In this document: piece after piece, positions 36,146 to 50,800 of the stretch
Layout of the letters: each line of letters opens with the position of its first letter
Position numbering within the stretch: position 1 is the first letter of the stretch
DNA from: Caprella mutica
Taxonomy: Eukaryota; Arthropoda; Malacostraca; Amphipoda; Caprellidae
Length of the DNA: 64,000 nucleotides
Direction: 5' to 3'
Assembly: GCA_947561585.1 (NCBI GenBank)
Contig: CANNZV010000869.1
Coordinates: forward strand, 1-64,000
Translations under genes and position numbers: made by a program
The notes under the pieces: model-generated
What the model saw: only the letters and a program-made list of their open reading frames with translations
Told to the model about the DNA's origin: nothing
The model's database searches: none

Positions 36146-37712
36146 TCAGTGTGTAATATTTTCCTATTACAAATATTGGAGTAAATACTTCTTTCTATCC
36201 ATACCATTGAGAGAATAAGAATTGAATGTTCTTAATATTCGAAAATTGTTAGTTTAAAATTTATTTATTTTTCATTTCTCAATTAAATTAATTTTAGTGT
36301 ATACTTCAATTTCAATCCAATTATCTTCGTTCGCCACAATAAACTTTTCTTTTTTGCCGAATTATAAACTATAACCTGTTTGATTTAAATTACTTGCAGA
36401 GGTTATATTTCATTGAAGAGATTCCAATTACACGAAGACTCTAATTAGTTCATTCTTTACGATAAATAAATGCCTAATTGAATTCATTTTCTTACAGTAT
36501 GTCTGGTGCATACAGTTCAAAATTGTGCACTACAGTTCATTATTTAACTGTTTGTTCAATAATGATAGCAAATATTAACTAATTCAGTAGAGCAAATTTA
36601 ATAGTTACCTCAGTAAAATTAAGGGTCACATCAGTCATTTTGTAGATGATTTAATTGTGTACCTAATTTACTAGATACCTGTAAATTAAAGCTACTAGAT
36701 ATAGTTCAAATAGTTTTTAAATTCATCCTTGTTTCAATTTATAAAAAGAATTTCTGTTTCTCACTTTCATTAGGAATCAAAAGTTATAAAGAATATTTCA
36801 TTCCTTGTCACTATGTGGTTATCTTTTTTTTTTTTTTTATTACATCAGAAAAAGTTTCAGAAACTCAAGTTCAGTCGTGGGTTCCATTTTAAAATCTTAT
36901 TTTCCTTAAGTTATCATTTTGGAATTGTGCTTTAGTTATTAAAATATTTCGGATTTACTATTTTCATTGTGATTATAAATTAATTTAATTGCTTCATTCA
37001 TATATGTACAATTAATTGAATAATATCATTATATAGAAACATAATTTTTATCGTGCTAAAACAATCATCAATTAATTGTTATATAATTTAATTCTAAATT
37101 CGCTTACACTAATTCACCAAATGAAATTGATGATCAAGAAATCAAACACTCTTACAATCAAAGACAATATTATATATTTAATGATATAGGTACATATAGT
37201 AAATACCATTAATCAATCTATTGAGATAATTCTACACCCCATCACATATACTGATGATTATTATAGTTGTTAGACAATAGAGTTATTAGTATATATTTAG
37301 CGACAATATCATCCATCATTCACTGGCTATCACTCTTGCCACCCTAAACTAATTAGGTTATTTATTATTCAATAACAACAACAACAAGACTAACAACAAC
37401 CAACTATGAGCTATAAGTTAGTCTATTCACATCAATAATGCCTTCTTTATAGGTAATGCATTGTAATTTGTTTCAATGAATTCTTTCTCTTTCTATATTT
37501 CTATGTTTGTTTTTAAATTAATTACTGTGAGAAAATTAAGACTGAATAATTTTAAAAACATGTGTTTCAAAAATATGTACAGTACATATGACTGTAAGTG
37601 GTAGGTAAAACCCCTATCCTACATATATGTGAGTAAAATGTTTATTCTCCAATATACATTTTACTCACGGACAATTGGAGCTAGAGTATGAGTAATAATA
37701 ATAGTTAGTAAA
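36146..37712. other. AT-rich sequence, nothing recognised
   Basis: A T-run near 36828 and a short caa-rich patch near 37371 are the only simple features. Confidence 0.55.
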
Positions 37713-37787
37713 GGGTCTATCCCAATTGACAATTATTTTCGGACCAATGTTGTCCTAATATTGGTACAAGAAGCATCGCTACCTAAG
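37713..37787. mobile_element. Short TIR element, copy 3 (minimal)
   Basis: The right end GAAGCATCGCTACCTAAG and the left GACAATTATTTTCGGACC are diverged versions of the ends at 15975-16097. The interior is a single ccaatgttgtcctaatattgg unit, so this copy may show the unexpanded state. Confidence 0.5.
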
Positions 37788-40700
37788 ATGTGCTAGATAA
37801 ATCGTTTACTCAATATAATTACGGAAGCATCTTTGTATGTTGGATATTAAACTTTTAAAACACTACTGTTAAGTTTTTTAAAGATTAATAAAAGTGATTC
37901 ATTATTTCTTCTTCTCTTTTAAAGCACTTGGATAAACATTTCCTTTTCGAATTTCTCGATTATCTGAACATTGGCTCTCCGATAAAGCGTTTGTCGATAT
38001 CTTGAGTCTGGAAACCTGAGAAAGAGCAGCCTTGTCAATAACAAACCTGTGTTTGTGTTGGCTAACCGTCACTACTTTCTTTGTATAGTTTAACAAGAAA
38101 AAAAATTAATGAAGATTTACTTTTGTTGAGTGAAATTCTCAGTTTAAGAATATTTGTTTGAGTCATTAATCAGATTATATAATCCACATTTTAGAATCAC
38201 GAATAATGTTCCAATTGAATGTTATCATCGATATTGTTCGCTTTGAATAAATAATGCAAAGTACTGGTGAATAATTAGACCAAAGGAACAAAATGAAGAT
38301 TTGAATAAAGAGACGGAAGGGGAAATGTTCCCATTAAAGGAAAGCGACTTTTACCTCAATTTGCCTAATTGAAACTTGTCTTTGGGTTAAATTCAATGAA
38401 TAAAATTAACCTAAAATGGTGATTAGAATTTTAAAAAGGAAATACATGAATTTGAACTCTAATGAAACGAAATCTGTTAGAGGGGTAATTCAGTAATTAG
38501 AGGAAGAATCTTTAAGGAACGAATAAATCTAATACGTTAATTAATATTAATCTTTCCTAAAAAAAAACACATTGTGTCCATTAATTTCACGTTCATTGCT
38601 AATTATGTAAGACATAGTTACAAAACGTAAAAGGTTTAGTGTAAATTCATATTTTGCAGCTCATTATAACATTGCTAGAAATGACTCCTGTGACTGACAT
38701 TATACTGCAACATTAACTTCCATTCCTATAGTTCAGATAATAGCTTGTGATCAATAGAAGAACATACCTAATGATGTATAGCCCAATCTAGACACAGTCA
38801 CTGATAGGAGTGTAGATGTCTGAGCGTGTCTGAAGACTCTATGCGATTATAATTAACTCCATTCACCTCTATAAATAAAGAAAATGACGAGTGAATAGCC
38901 TTGCCCTATCATGTGCTGATGTTACTTAGCTCTGGTGGTAAATGGTAACCCTTATTGATATAATGGGAATGGTAACTAAATAATTGTACTTTGTATTGTT
39001 AGATGAATATTAACAATGATACTTAGAATAAATAAGTATGTATCAAAAAGAGAGGGAAAGTTATAGTGGGGCCATAGAAGAATAAGAAGGACACCATTTC
39101 CCACCAAACTTTCGTTCGTGTCATGTATTGAGTCTTATTAATGTACGCAATATAAGGTATAGAATATAACTTACACTAAGTAATTATGCAGTTGTTTCAC
39201 CCATCTAAATTTATACTCTATAAGATAATTACTCAAGTCTTTTGTTCGATTCTCTACTCCAGAAGAATTAAATTGAGAACTTTTCTTAGATATTTGGCAC
39301 TTTCTTAAACCCTCCACAGGGTTCCCTAATGGGGTAATTTGCATGCGAAACAATAACATCGTTACAGCAATGTACTCACTAACAATATTGCTCTCTCTAC
39401 ACAAACTACATAAATAATGCCTAAATGTACCTTCTGAATCGAGGGAATAACTGCGACTAACACTATTGAACTGCTAACAATTTGCTTAAGGTAGGTATTT
39501 ACTTTGAATGAATTTTAGCACTTTTTGAAGAGAGGAAAATATGATATTTGAATCTTGAAATTCATCTGAAATTGTAAAAAAAATATTGTAATGAATGTGA
39601 TTCTAGTTTTAGAAACTTATGATACATTTATTATTTAAAATAGTGAAGAAACATTTTCTTTTATTGTTTTTTTTTGGATGTGTTTAAATGGTTCATGTTT
39701 ATTATAATTTTCTCTGAATAAAGTTTATTATTATTATTACTGACCACAATTCATCACTCCGTCAATTTCACAAATAAATTTTTCTATCAATATTTGTACT
39801 TTATCTACTTGTACCTAGGAAAATAACGAAATAATCCAATAGTACTATATCTACTTTACAGTAGCTGGAAAATAACAAATAGCTTCCATTTCCTTCTAAT
39901 TCGCTGACATCAGCACTTCTTATCAATCAAACAGAGGGACAAGTTTCATTTTCTCGCTCTTTTTATGTTTGGAATGTTCTGTCAGCTCTCTGAGAATGAA
40001 ATACACTGGCTCAAAGAATTTACTCTATATGAATTGTTGTGCTTATTTGTGTATAAATTTCATTTCTTGCCTTTATTTACATGGATACTGACAAAATAAT
40101 GAAATTATTAACATATAATATTTCAGCTCAAAAATCTCGTGATAATTTATTTTCATTTTGACAAAAATTTTGCTCGATGTAATTTTGTTCCAGCACAACA
40201 TTGCACAAAACATCTTTTGTTTCTATTATATCTCATTTATTCATATTAACTCATGCTATAATGAAAGATTTATTCGTGCTTAACTAAAGTCATAGTAAAT
40301 TAATATAATTATTTGGTTCATGTAGAATCTTTTTACATATTCATCTAATGGAATGCCTTACATTTTGAATGCATTTTAACTTTTCTAAATTGCAGTCAGG
40401 AGAGTATCAAAGACTGGTCAAACTTGCTAAATTGAATTGCAAATCAGGGCCGAGAGAAGGGATCTTTAGACTTAAAAGCATTCGACCCAAGAGATTGGAA
40501 TTCAAGCCATGGAGGCATGCATAGTTATCATCTTTGAATAAAATCAATTATGTAGTCACTGGCAACTTTTAATACTCATTCTAATTTAACCAATAAATTT
40601 CCCATTATATTATAGTGATTCAATAAAATTTTCTTCAAAAAGAATTTCACTTGTTCACAAATTTATCTTTGGTCATTATTTTAATTGTTATTAATTGGTT

Positions 40701-41850
40701 CCTTATTTATTGTAAATAAGTTTAGATAAGATTTGTTATTTATATAATCATCAGGGAGTTTGTTTACATATTTTCCAACTATGTCAAATAATATGCAAAT
40801 ATATGAATGATGCAATAACGTAATTGATATGAAAATTATTCAGGCAATACATGAATACCTGATGCAGCAAAATTTCAAATAAAATATTACTTGACTCCTT
40901 GTTGATATGAAGATGATAATTTTTCTTCAGAGAAATATTTACTCGCATTTTGAATGGAATCATATTCTCTTTTTAAGACCGAAATAAAATATTCTTATAG
41001 CTTTCTCGTGTTTACAATTTTCAGACAAAGAACTTGTGTCCTTCTAAATTTACCTAAATTTGGTTAATGTCGAATTGAAAGAATAAAGGAGTACCTAACT
41101 CTAAGATTGCTGAGCTGTTATATAAATCATTTAATCGGCAGAAACTTTTAAAAGCATGTGCATGATGTGTTAAGTAGCGTGGAGACCTTGAGGATCGATC
41201 TTGAACAAGTGGAACCATATCGCAAGAACTCTATCACCTGTGAAGCAGTTGATTAGAGTGTATTATGCATACTATGAATTCCATAAGAAAGATTGTCGAG
41301 CAGGTTGGATATGATCTATATGATAATGAAGAAAACTGTCCATTATGCACTAAGAGTGTTTTATGGAAGAAAATCATTATCTTAGTTGAAAAGATTATAT
41401 AGAGTTCGAGCAACGTGGTGAAGAAATAATTTATCTAACGAGAAGTTATTCTCCTTTACAAGCTGTACCTATAATACAATTATGAAAAAGGATTAATGAC
41501 GAAAATACAGCTATGGAATCCAACAATTTTTCAAAATGAAAGTGGCCTATTTGTTCCCCGTAACTTGAATCAAATGGATTTTTCATTCTAGTCAAAATTT
41601 GAGACTAAAGCTTGACTGAAATTATTCTGTGAAGTTTTCACCAGTTACTGATATTTATGTGAACTGTAAAAAACAAGCAAACTGTCGATTCCAAAGTGTA
41701 GTCACAAAAAGAGGGTGATTATCTTTCCATTTCAGTTCATGATAGTATATATGTATGTATATGTGCAATAGAAAATAAACAAAATAATTTTACATAAAAA
41801 CAGTTGTGTTTTAATACTACGTAGGTCCCCACTTTGTGCATGTTAAAATT
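37788..41850. other. AT-rich sequence, no gene recognised
   Basis: About 4 kb without arrays. A minus-strand 64-codon frame at 37902-38096 has a less AT-driven composition than most but is unrecognised. The foldback copy at 39065 is listed separately. Confidence 0.5.
39065..39104. repeat. Foldback repeat, copy 2
   Basis: AGTGGGGCCATAGAAGAATA followed by a ccatttcccacc right side; it matches 17635-17679 but with a degraded right arm. Confidence 0.65.
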
Positions 41851-41917
41851 AACCAGTGACATCTGACCAGTGACATCTGACCAGTGACATGTGACCAGTG
41901 ACATCTGACCAGTGAAT
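41851..41917. repeat. 14-bp tandem repeat
   Basis: Nearly five copies of gaccagtgacatct. Confidence 0.95.
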
Positions 41918-44900
41918 GGGCTGCTAATGATGAAAAATAAACAAATTTTCAGAGTGGCAGACATTTTACCAGACAAAAATATTGCCCTCAACAATAACAA
42001 AATCATAATTTGGACGAATTCAAAGATGATGTTACGAAATTAATGCAAATCTTTGATAGGAAAGCCTTCTAACAAGCTGAAAAGTAATTACCAAAAACTC
42101 TATTCAAGGAAATCTATTTTCACTCTCTCAATGAGACAATGTTACCATTATTTATAGAATAGAAGAACACTTTTCCTCATTATTCCGACTTTTATACATT
42201 GTTTGGCTTTTTGTGTCCTAATGAGGACTGGTGGAGTTCACTTTGTGGATACATGGTAACTTTTCTGATTATTTATATACACATATTAGTTTTATGTTGT
42301 ATTGGCTCATTAGATATTGTGCATTATATAAGAACTATTAGTGATTGAAATAATGACGGTAATATTTCAGCTAGATTATATGTTTGTTGAGAACTAACTA
42401 TAGTATTTTAAATTAATTTTTGATATAGAATGTTATACAATAGTATTCGTTTTCTTTTATAATTTGTTTTCATGTCATCAAAGTGTAAGTTGGAGATTAA
42501 GCAGAAATATTTCTGGCTAATTCTACAATGTACGGTTGGATAATTGAGAAAATCATTGGAACAAATTCTATCATTCGTTTTAAATAATGATTCATATATA
42601 TTACATATATTTCATCAACCTGTATAAAAGTGTCTATTTTCTTTTATGTTCACGTAGAGAATCATTTACACTAAGAATTTTTTTCTTTCATTTATAAAGT
42701 GTAATGCTAATGAAAAGCTTGTTTCTTACTTTTCTCACTAAAACGTATTTTACAAAGCAATGTTAGTAAGGTATGAAAGTTCCTGCAGTCTTCTCGACTT
42801 AACTAATTTCTCGGCTGGAAATCTTGAGATGAAACTTAAAAGATAAGATCAAGAGAAGATTGAAAGTTTTAATTACATGTGAATCATTTTCAAAATAACG
42901 TCTGATGAAAAAACTCAAGAATTTCACTGAAATGGTGAAGTTTTTATCTCAAAATGAAAGTTACTTTTTGAAATCAGTTACCGGGAATTTAATTGTAATT
43001 TTAGTTTGTATATTGAATGTAAAACATATACTGATGACTTTCTCTTTGTAAAACATCGATTAAATTCTTTGTTTAAATTATAAATTATTAAAAAAAATGT
43101 AGTTGAAATATAAATCTCTCTTATAAACTATTTGAAACTCATATAGGTCCCAAACTATAAAAAAAATCAGTTCAAGTTTCCATTCAATTTCAATACAATT
43201 ATTAGAATGGTACAAAACCGTAATGCAACGAGCAATTCATAACTACTTTTATTAGCAGTTCAAATAAAGAGTAATTGATGAGATTAAATGCAGATTACTT
43301 GCAATTAACATAGTTTTTAAACATTTAATAAGATATTACTTGCAACATCTTTAATATTGATTTTTGTTGAAAATACTATTGCATACTATTATTCATTGAA
43401 GACGTCTGATATGACACTAAATTATTCATAATAGTAAGAGTTATACAATGCTACTATGCATGTTAGATCATTTTAATACAAACACAAAAAAAAAAAAATG
43501 AGTAACCAGATTTTGCACGATTCGAAAAATTATAAAAATAAGCTGTTAATGTCAATTATTTTTCATTTTTCTATTCATTAGAGCTGAGGGTACTGATTAT
43601 TATACTGCAAACTATTTTAAATAAGGTTCTACAATTTATATTATAATATGTAACTTCAGTTATTCTGGTAATTTTCAAGAGAAAAAAAGATCAAAATAAT
43701 TGAAAAACCATGCACACAAATATTCGAGTGTGTTAAAATCCCGTTTATGAAATTGAAAAAATTACTTAATATGTATTTATAGATAAATATAAACAATGTA
43801 AACAAATCGGTCATTTGCGAGGACGTTTAGCCTCTTCATAGCGATCAAATTTTGAGCTACAATTATAAAACTTTTAACAAATAAATCAGTATTTAAGATT
43901 TATATGTCTATATGGATAACTCGAAAATGCATGTTTTGTGTTTATGACGTTGTTCTCGCATATGAGCGATATATAAATGAAGATTATTTATATTCTCTCA
44001 GCGTAAATGACTATTATGTAGTTTGCTGTAACCGCTAGTTTGTTCAAATTTTATTGTATGCATCACTTTTTCATTTAGTATATGTAGCACTTTATAATGT
44101 TGTACATGCACTACTCAATCATTCGGTGCTAGGAAAACTTTCTTTAGGTGTTAGGAAGACATTCCCATTCATCATCCGGGAAGGATAAACAAAATCCCCA
44201 TTCCTTGTATTTTTTTGTTTATAACATTACATCTACTGATATATTCTGCCAAGCAGCTTATTTAGTAAATAAACAAATACAGTACGTAGAATATAAAAAG
44301 ATAATATTTGATATATTATTTCAATAGATCCTTTTTCAATAAAATTTTTGTTACAAACATATTAACAAAAGTTGTTTGTAATGTAAGAGTTCAGTAAAGA
44401 ATAAAGACACAAAATAATAATATACTGCTAGAAAAACTGAATTAATGAACAAGGTGAACTGTATTCATTTTACATGTATAAAGTAAGTGAAATAGGAGTA
44501 TGATTACTCTGTGAAACACAGTTGAGAAAATTGAGAACAAATACTAGTCTTCCAGAATTTACAGGATAGTGAATGATATATTTCTTCGGAACTAATAATT
44601 TCAATTAGGATTTCAATTACTTAATAACTGATTTTACATTGTTAAACAATTATTAAGGAAATTATAGTCACTAAATAGCGGTTATTCTTTAAAGGAAAAA
44701 ATATAAATATTTACTTTTCAGCAAATATGGGCTGTTAGGTCGTTGTAGCCAGCTGGATGTCCGGTAGAACGGACATTATTTTCCTTACCTGTACAGTGTA
44801 CAGCGTCATGTGGAAAGTATTCAACCCGAGAAAAGCCAAACCTGCACTCCAAGGACGAAAGAAGTTCTATTCAAGCTACAAAATAGAATTTAAACTGAAT

Positions 44901-47777
44901 TCCTAAGTATATTCATCATATCAAGTTGCCGGACCTAAATATTTACCACTATATAGATACAAATGTTATTACAAATTATCCTTTGAAATTATAGCTCATA
45001 ACAATCGGCAATTAATATGGATGGTAAAAAGATTTTGTATCTAATAATCAACGAGAAATCGGACGTAATATATCTTATATTAAAGCAATATTAAAGATTA
45101 TTGTTGGACAATGCCAACGATAGTGTTCTAAATTATAATATTTTGCAATAAAATATCATTAATATTTACTGTAATTGATATAAACGAAGTGCCCATTTCA
45201 TATTTTCTGACTGATTTAATTTAATATTAAAGAATTTTCACTCGGTATCGAAATAGAAATATAGTTTTAATACAAGAGTAATGTATGCAAATTGTGATAA
45301 AAATATCTCTATTACAAGGATTTTTCCCCTGAAAAGAGATATGTTAATTTCTAATGAATCAGAATTAAATTCAATGCTCTGATATTATCAAGGGGAATGT
45401 ATTTTAGTTCTTAAATAAAATCATTTGAACATTATTTTCAGTTTAAAATATACATTTTTAATATCTAACTAGTTTTTAACTGGTCACAAATTAAAAATGA
45501 AATGTAAATGATTTTGTAATTTGATTTGGAAATATTCTGGCTAAAATATAATTACTAATGTTCTTATTTAAAAGAGTATGAGTAATCAATTAATGTACAA
45601 TTAATGTTGCTAAAATGTTTCATCATATTAGGGGACCCAAATAATAGACATTTTTTTAATTTTGAAGATATGAGATGAAGAATCAAGTTATATAATGCAT
45701 AATATAACATACAAAATATCAATTATGTCAAGATGTTTATAGATGTTCAGGTTGTATTTCAGTGTTTTTTTCAGCAGGTCTCTTTACGCACCGCTGCTTC
45801 AGATGTTCTTTACGTAAAAGAGAGTTCACTTCAACGAGAAAAAACAACGAGTCTGAAATGCTGATCTGAGCATTTTTAGGAAGAAGAAAAGAGTTTTCGG
45901 TATTTGCATATCTACTTATTGTGCTGTATCAGTTTGGGGAAATGATGTTAATTATTTTAGGAATTACAATATTAAATGTAATTTATAACATCTTATTTCA
46001 ACCGAATATCGATGAATTGAGTAAAATGCGTTAATTTACTAGCCCAACTTTCTCAGTCTTGATTTATTGTCTTTATATTTACTGAAATAATGAATGGTTT
46101 TGTCGTCCCTTTCCACTAGAAAAATATAAACCCATTTATAAAAGTGATAAATTAGAACATTGAGCACAAAAGATAAATATCTATAATGTCCACCATTACC
46201 TAAAAGTTATGACATAAACGGTTTGGTTAAACATAAAATATCGTTCATACGAAATGCTTACACTTCAAATATTTAGAGTTTTGGTTAATGAATAGATTGA
46301 GCTTTTAATTTTTGTATGTATATATTATTTGATACTCAAAAAGGCTATACTTTTAAGATGAGGTATTGACTATTGATTATTTGATTATGAATAATGGAAA
46401 ACATACTTCCATTAATTAATTAGATACTTGAGTCAAGAGATTTTTGTTCTCCTATAGTTCTGAAAATTAAAAATTTAAAAATTTATACATATTTTGATTT
46501 AACAAAATCGTATTGAAAGATTTCACATAGATGGAGTTTTTTCGGAATATTCGCATTATTAATCTTTCGATTTTAATAGCAAAGATTGAATTTAATGTTC
46601 AACCAAAGACGATAGACTATCAGTGTTATGAATACATATCTGTTTGATTATTTATCGTAAATTATTATTGCTGATTTAACGCTGACGATCTGCGATAGAA
46701 TCTTTCTAACTGTGTAGCTTATTGGCCAGTGACTCAAGCAATCTATCGACTGAGGCAATCCCAGCTGATGGTATAGCGTGCCTCAAGAAATAGTTTCATA
46801 ATGATTTTGTAGAATAAGTTATTGAATCAGAGGTCGATAGTCGATTGTCTGTATAATAATATAGTCATGACTGAAAAGATGGACGGGATATTTAGATTAT
46901 CTGTTTAACATTATTCCTTTGCTAGTTATTAATATTAGATTATTATAGATCTTATTCATTAGTTATTATTATTTACCTGTAATATGTTTAGCAGTTTTGA
47001 TATCATTATTTTTTGTCAACAAAAATAAATGAATAATAAAAATGAATTATTAATCAAGTTATAAGCTAAAAAGAAAAATAAAGCTAAAGAATCGGTGAAA
47101 TAACTTTTAAAAACATGATGACAGCCCAAATTCTGGCCATTTTCATATTATATTTTGTATTCATTTAAAATATGCCTTTTATATGCATTTGAGTACAGTT
47201 TTGTCTATATTCTCGATCAAATTGATTATGTTTTTATATGAATAGTCTAAGACCATTTAAATATTAAAAAAAGAGAGAAAAAAATGCACTAAACTTCCAA
47301 TAAAAGCTTCATTTTTCTTGTCATAAATAATAAATCGATAATTTGAATGGCAAGACTTCTATATTCACACTTCATATAATACATATACGATATGAAAGTA
47401 CATATAAACGGATTATTTTTAGAATTATTTTAATGGAACGACCACCCAAGCGTATACTGTTAATGAAGCGTGCACAAACTGAGAATAAATTATCTCAAAA
47501 TAGAATCTGATGACAGGGATATCCATTACTATATTTCTCACCAAGCCATTCTGACACCATGAAGTGTTCAGGTGATAGACTGTAGTAGAAACTTGTCACA
47601 TCAATCAATGGTTAATAACCTGTATAATTGAGAAGGCATCACTAAGCAGCAATAATAACAGCAGTCACTGCACTCTATGCGGTGACAATGAATAGCTAAA
47701 TGACATTCATGGAATATTTGAGGTGAGTGATATGGTTTCTGTATTTACTTTGCCTTTATTTGGTGACTTATCTCTTT
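41918..47777. other. AT-rich sequence, no gene recognised
   Basis: Nearly 6 kb without arrays or recognisable coding. Small hairpins occur near 44756 (TGTCCG and CGGACA, 6-base loop) and near 45779 (TCTCTTTACG and CGTAAAAGAGA). Confidence 0.5.
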
Positions 47778-47893
47778 GTTGCACGATGGGACACTGAGAA
47801 AAACATTTATTTAGTACCTACATTTGTTGCACGATGGGACACTATTTAAGTAACCCATTTATTTAGTACATTTGTTGCACGTTGTGACACCGA
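47778..47893. repeat. 48-bp tandem repeat
   Basis: Units start at 47778, 47826 and 47874 with gttgcacgatgggacact and end in tagtac-cattt. The third is cut short where the CpG-rich foldback begins. Confidence 0.92.
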
Positions 47894-48004
47894 TGTTTTC
47901 GCTACTTCTGAAAAAAGTAGCGGTGCTGCTGCTACCGCTACATTAGCCCGGAAGTAGCCAGAAGTGCTGCTTGTAGCGCGCGCTATAAGTAGCGGCGCTG
48001 TGCC
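47894..48004 (-). mobile_element. CpG-rich foldback, possible hAT end
   Basis: Several hairpins built from the same word: CGCTACTT with AAGTAGCG (47900-47922), GTAGCGGT with ACCGCTAC (47917-47941), and the palindrome TAGCGCGCGCTA (47974-47985). Read leftward from 48000 the sequence begins CAGCGCCGCTACTT, which resembles CAGnG-type termini of hAT elements with GTAGCG-rich subterminal repeats. No partner end or transposase was found, so the family is tentative. Confidence 0.4.
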
Positions 48005-48949
48005 CACCTCAGGTCCTACCTTATAATAAAGCATTAAAATTGAATGTTTTTTTTATTTATATCTATTTCAATGAATTAATCTTCGCTTATATGCATTCGA
48101 CAATATTAAAATATTGATATCTATCTATGCATGTATAATACAGCTGACAATGTATAAGGTTTCATTATCGAATACCATGAATAGTTTCGTGATGTTCTCT
48201 ATATTATTATGTTGATAAAGTGCAGGGTAAGCCTATTGTTAAATAACGTTGAAGTTACTGCAACTGACATCGATCTTGAGCGTGGCGCCATGATTTGGCT
48301 ATTCTTTGCATAATGTTATGAAATATAAACATCAATCTAAAGTACATTAACGAATTTCTCATTCAATCTTAAGTAAGATGTTTGTACTCTCCAAAAATTT
48401 TGTGAAGAAAAGTCTCTCAATTTTACATTCTGGGCGGAACGTATCATCTCAAATTTAGTTCGGAACAACCTGTCAAAAACACCAGCCTGTGACATCCGCC
48501 TTCACCTCACCTCTATGATGAGTTTGATGACTATTAATCTAGAGAAGAAAGTAGAGATAAGCATTAAAACTCTCTTTCTTGCAGGTAATTGATATTACAT
48601 AATATATTGTATGAGACCCATCAGTTAGATTGAACTTGCTATAGCCATCACATAATAATATTTATAGAGGCAGAGTAATATTGCCATCATTGAAGTTCAG
48701 GTTTGACATTTCAAAGTTTCAGATGATAGTGTATTGTGTTGGCTACTTTCACCGCCAATTAGGATGACAGTCCGAGTGACCGGAGACTGGAAGACGGGAC
48801 GACGAGTAGTGAGCTCTGTGATAGGGATTTATGGTAATAAGTTCCACTTCTGTTTGCAAAAGATTTCTAATAGTCTTATTATGGTCATACTGATTGAAAA
48901 TCAACTAGAGCCTAATGCTTCCTGCTAGAGCTTCTCATCTCTAATGATA
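48005..48949. other. Mixed-composition sequence, nothing recognised
   Basis: Less AT-rich in places, but no coding frame or repeat could be supported. Confidence 0.45.
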
Positions 48950-49270
48950 ATAACTTAAAGAGTAATTTACTAGCCACTGCGATAAAAGAAAAGTCCACAA
49001 GACTTCCATTACGCCAATCAGTGATAGGTGTTCTCGAAGCGAGTCTAGTAAATCAGCCAATCTAGTTTGACTGTTGATATATTCTAGTCTCCACCGGCGA
49101 TTTGGAATTCGATGAGTTTGGAGAACTTTAGTTTGCCAACTAAATCTTGTAGATCTGTGTCATTTCTTACGAATTTGAGATGTCTGCCAAAATTTGCAAT
49201 GTCCCATTGGATCTGCAACACTAGTCGCAGTTTGTTTCGTGGAAGGTTTAACAACTTTGATTAACCATTC
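48950..49270 (-). pseudogene. Possible LINE ORF2 tail (RNase H end)
   Basis: A minus-strand open frame of 58 codons at 49084-49260 reads LLNLPRNKLRLVLQ, then RHLKFVRNDTDLQDL. In an overlapping frame between them is MGHCK. Together these resemble the LxxLxRxxLRxVxGLLTGHCxLxxHLxxLGLxDxxxC stretch after the RNase H domain of Jockey/R1-like LINEs. Two frameshifts are needed and the expected cysteines after this point are missing. Downstream sequence to about 48950 may be the remaining tail. No poly(A) or upstream reverse transcriptase was seen, so this is a suggestive match only. Confidence 0.35.
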
Positions 49271-50798
49271 CTAGGTATCCGTAGGTGAAGTGATATTCTA
49301 TCAGACAGACGTGAGGTATCGAGTTGGGACTAATTAATTTTTCCTCGAAGATTCTTTCATCCAATTATTTACTTCCCATTTACAGAGTCCAAATATATAC
49401 AGGTACCCTATACCTGTTGCTAAGGACCATATACCTACCTGTTGTAGTATGTGCTAGCTAGAGCCACTGGTTGATTCCAATGGAACCAAAGGTGGTCCTT
49501 ATAGTTCATTGTTGTTTGAAATCAATGGAATTGGTCTTTATTTTGAAGTACATGCACGAAGAAAAATGCAGATGTGATTTGTCTTAACAAGTATGAATAA
49601 CACAAAATAGAGATGTTAACCTTAGACGACATAGGTTGCTTGACTGCAGATTACTGCTAGTGAAATTTGTTCAAAATATACTTAAGGATCCCAAATATCT
49701 GAGAAAATATATGGTACAGGTTACTTTCAAGCTTTACGTATCTCTATAATCTCGCGAATTTTCACTCATCTCGATATTTGCGAAACTACCTCAGCTTTTA
49801 CGATAACACACATCATTTTCTAAGCAGTCATGCCATAGTTTCTTCTTTCAAACAATTCTGGTTTGTCTTATGTTATAAATTTTTTTACAAGTAATTTTAT
49901 AAAAATGCACTAATAATTATTTATAAGAATATATTTAATTATTCACTTATGTATTGAACATTAATCAAAATATAATAGTATTCATCATGGTACAAAAATT
50001 TATTTAAGGTAGTACGTTCATAAATTGAAAATTATCATTCAACATTATGCATAAATTTTCTTTTCATTACATTTCATACTAGATTTTTATTAGAATGGAT
50101 TAAATTATAAATTTTTCAAGACAAAAATTTTGTCGAACTGATCCCTTGACACTAATCAATGTGAACATGCAGCTGGTGATAAATAACATACCAGCTTTAG
50201 ATCAGTATCATATAGTTTGTGATAAGTAACATGCGTATAATCTTAAAGACTGTGTTATTATTAACAATGGCATCATGATATATTGTCTTTTGCGATAAAA
50301 GAATAAAGAGATTATACTTTATCATATGATAATTAATATTTTTAAAGAGAATAAAATCTAATTATTGAACAATTATTTCACGTCGTTTAAGAGGACATCG
50401 TCGTTCGTACTTTTTCGTATTTACGCTCTGTTAATAGAAAATACTTCTGGTTCAATGTCACCTGCTGCATAGATATCAGCTTGGCTGTGATAAAAAGATG
50501 ATTACTCTTACTGATGACTGTTCCTAAATGTGATAGTGATCAATAGCTCTGTTACCAGAGTGATAGCCAGCACTGCCACTTGTATCGCGGTAGTGCAAAG
50601 CCTTTCGAAACGTTGATGTCATCAGCCTCGCCGTGAGGAAATTGTACAGCGGCGCCATATTTCCCATCGCTCATCTTTGAGTCGTTTGTGAAGCAGACAC
50701 AGGCATCCTCTTACCCTGCAGTCTAGACAGCAGCACAGATTTCAGTTTTAGGTACAAATTAAATTGAGGGTACTGAAAATCCCATGGAAATTCTAATG
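49271..50798. other. Unassigned sequence with a GC-richer island
   Basis: A small hairpin ACAGGTA/TACCTGT lies near 49400. At about 50570-50750 the sequence is GC-richer (gcggcgccat, gcctcgccgtgagg) without a recognisable frame; it could be an untranslated exon or regulatory DNA. Confidence 0.4.
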
Positions 50799-50800
50799 TA

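Noticed and set aside
44700..44830. Possible exon after an acceptor-like ttttcag
   Set aside because: All three frames meet stops within a few codons and no donor or conserved motif follows.
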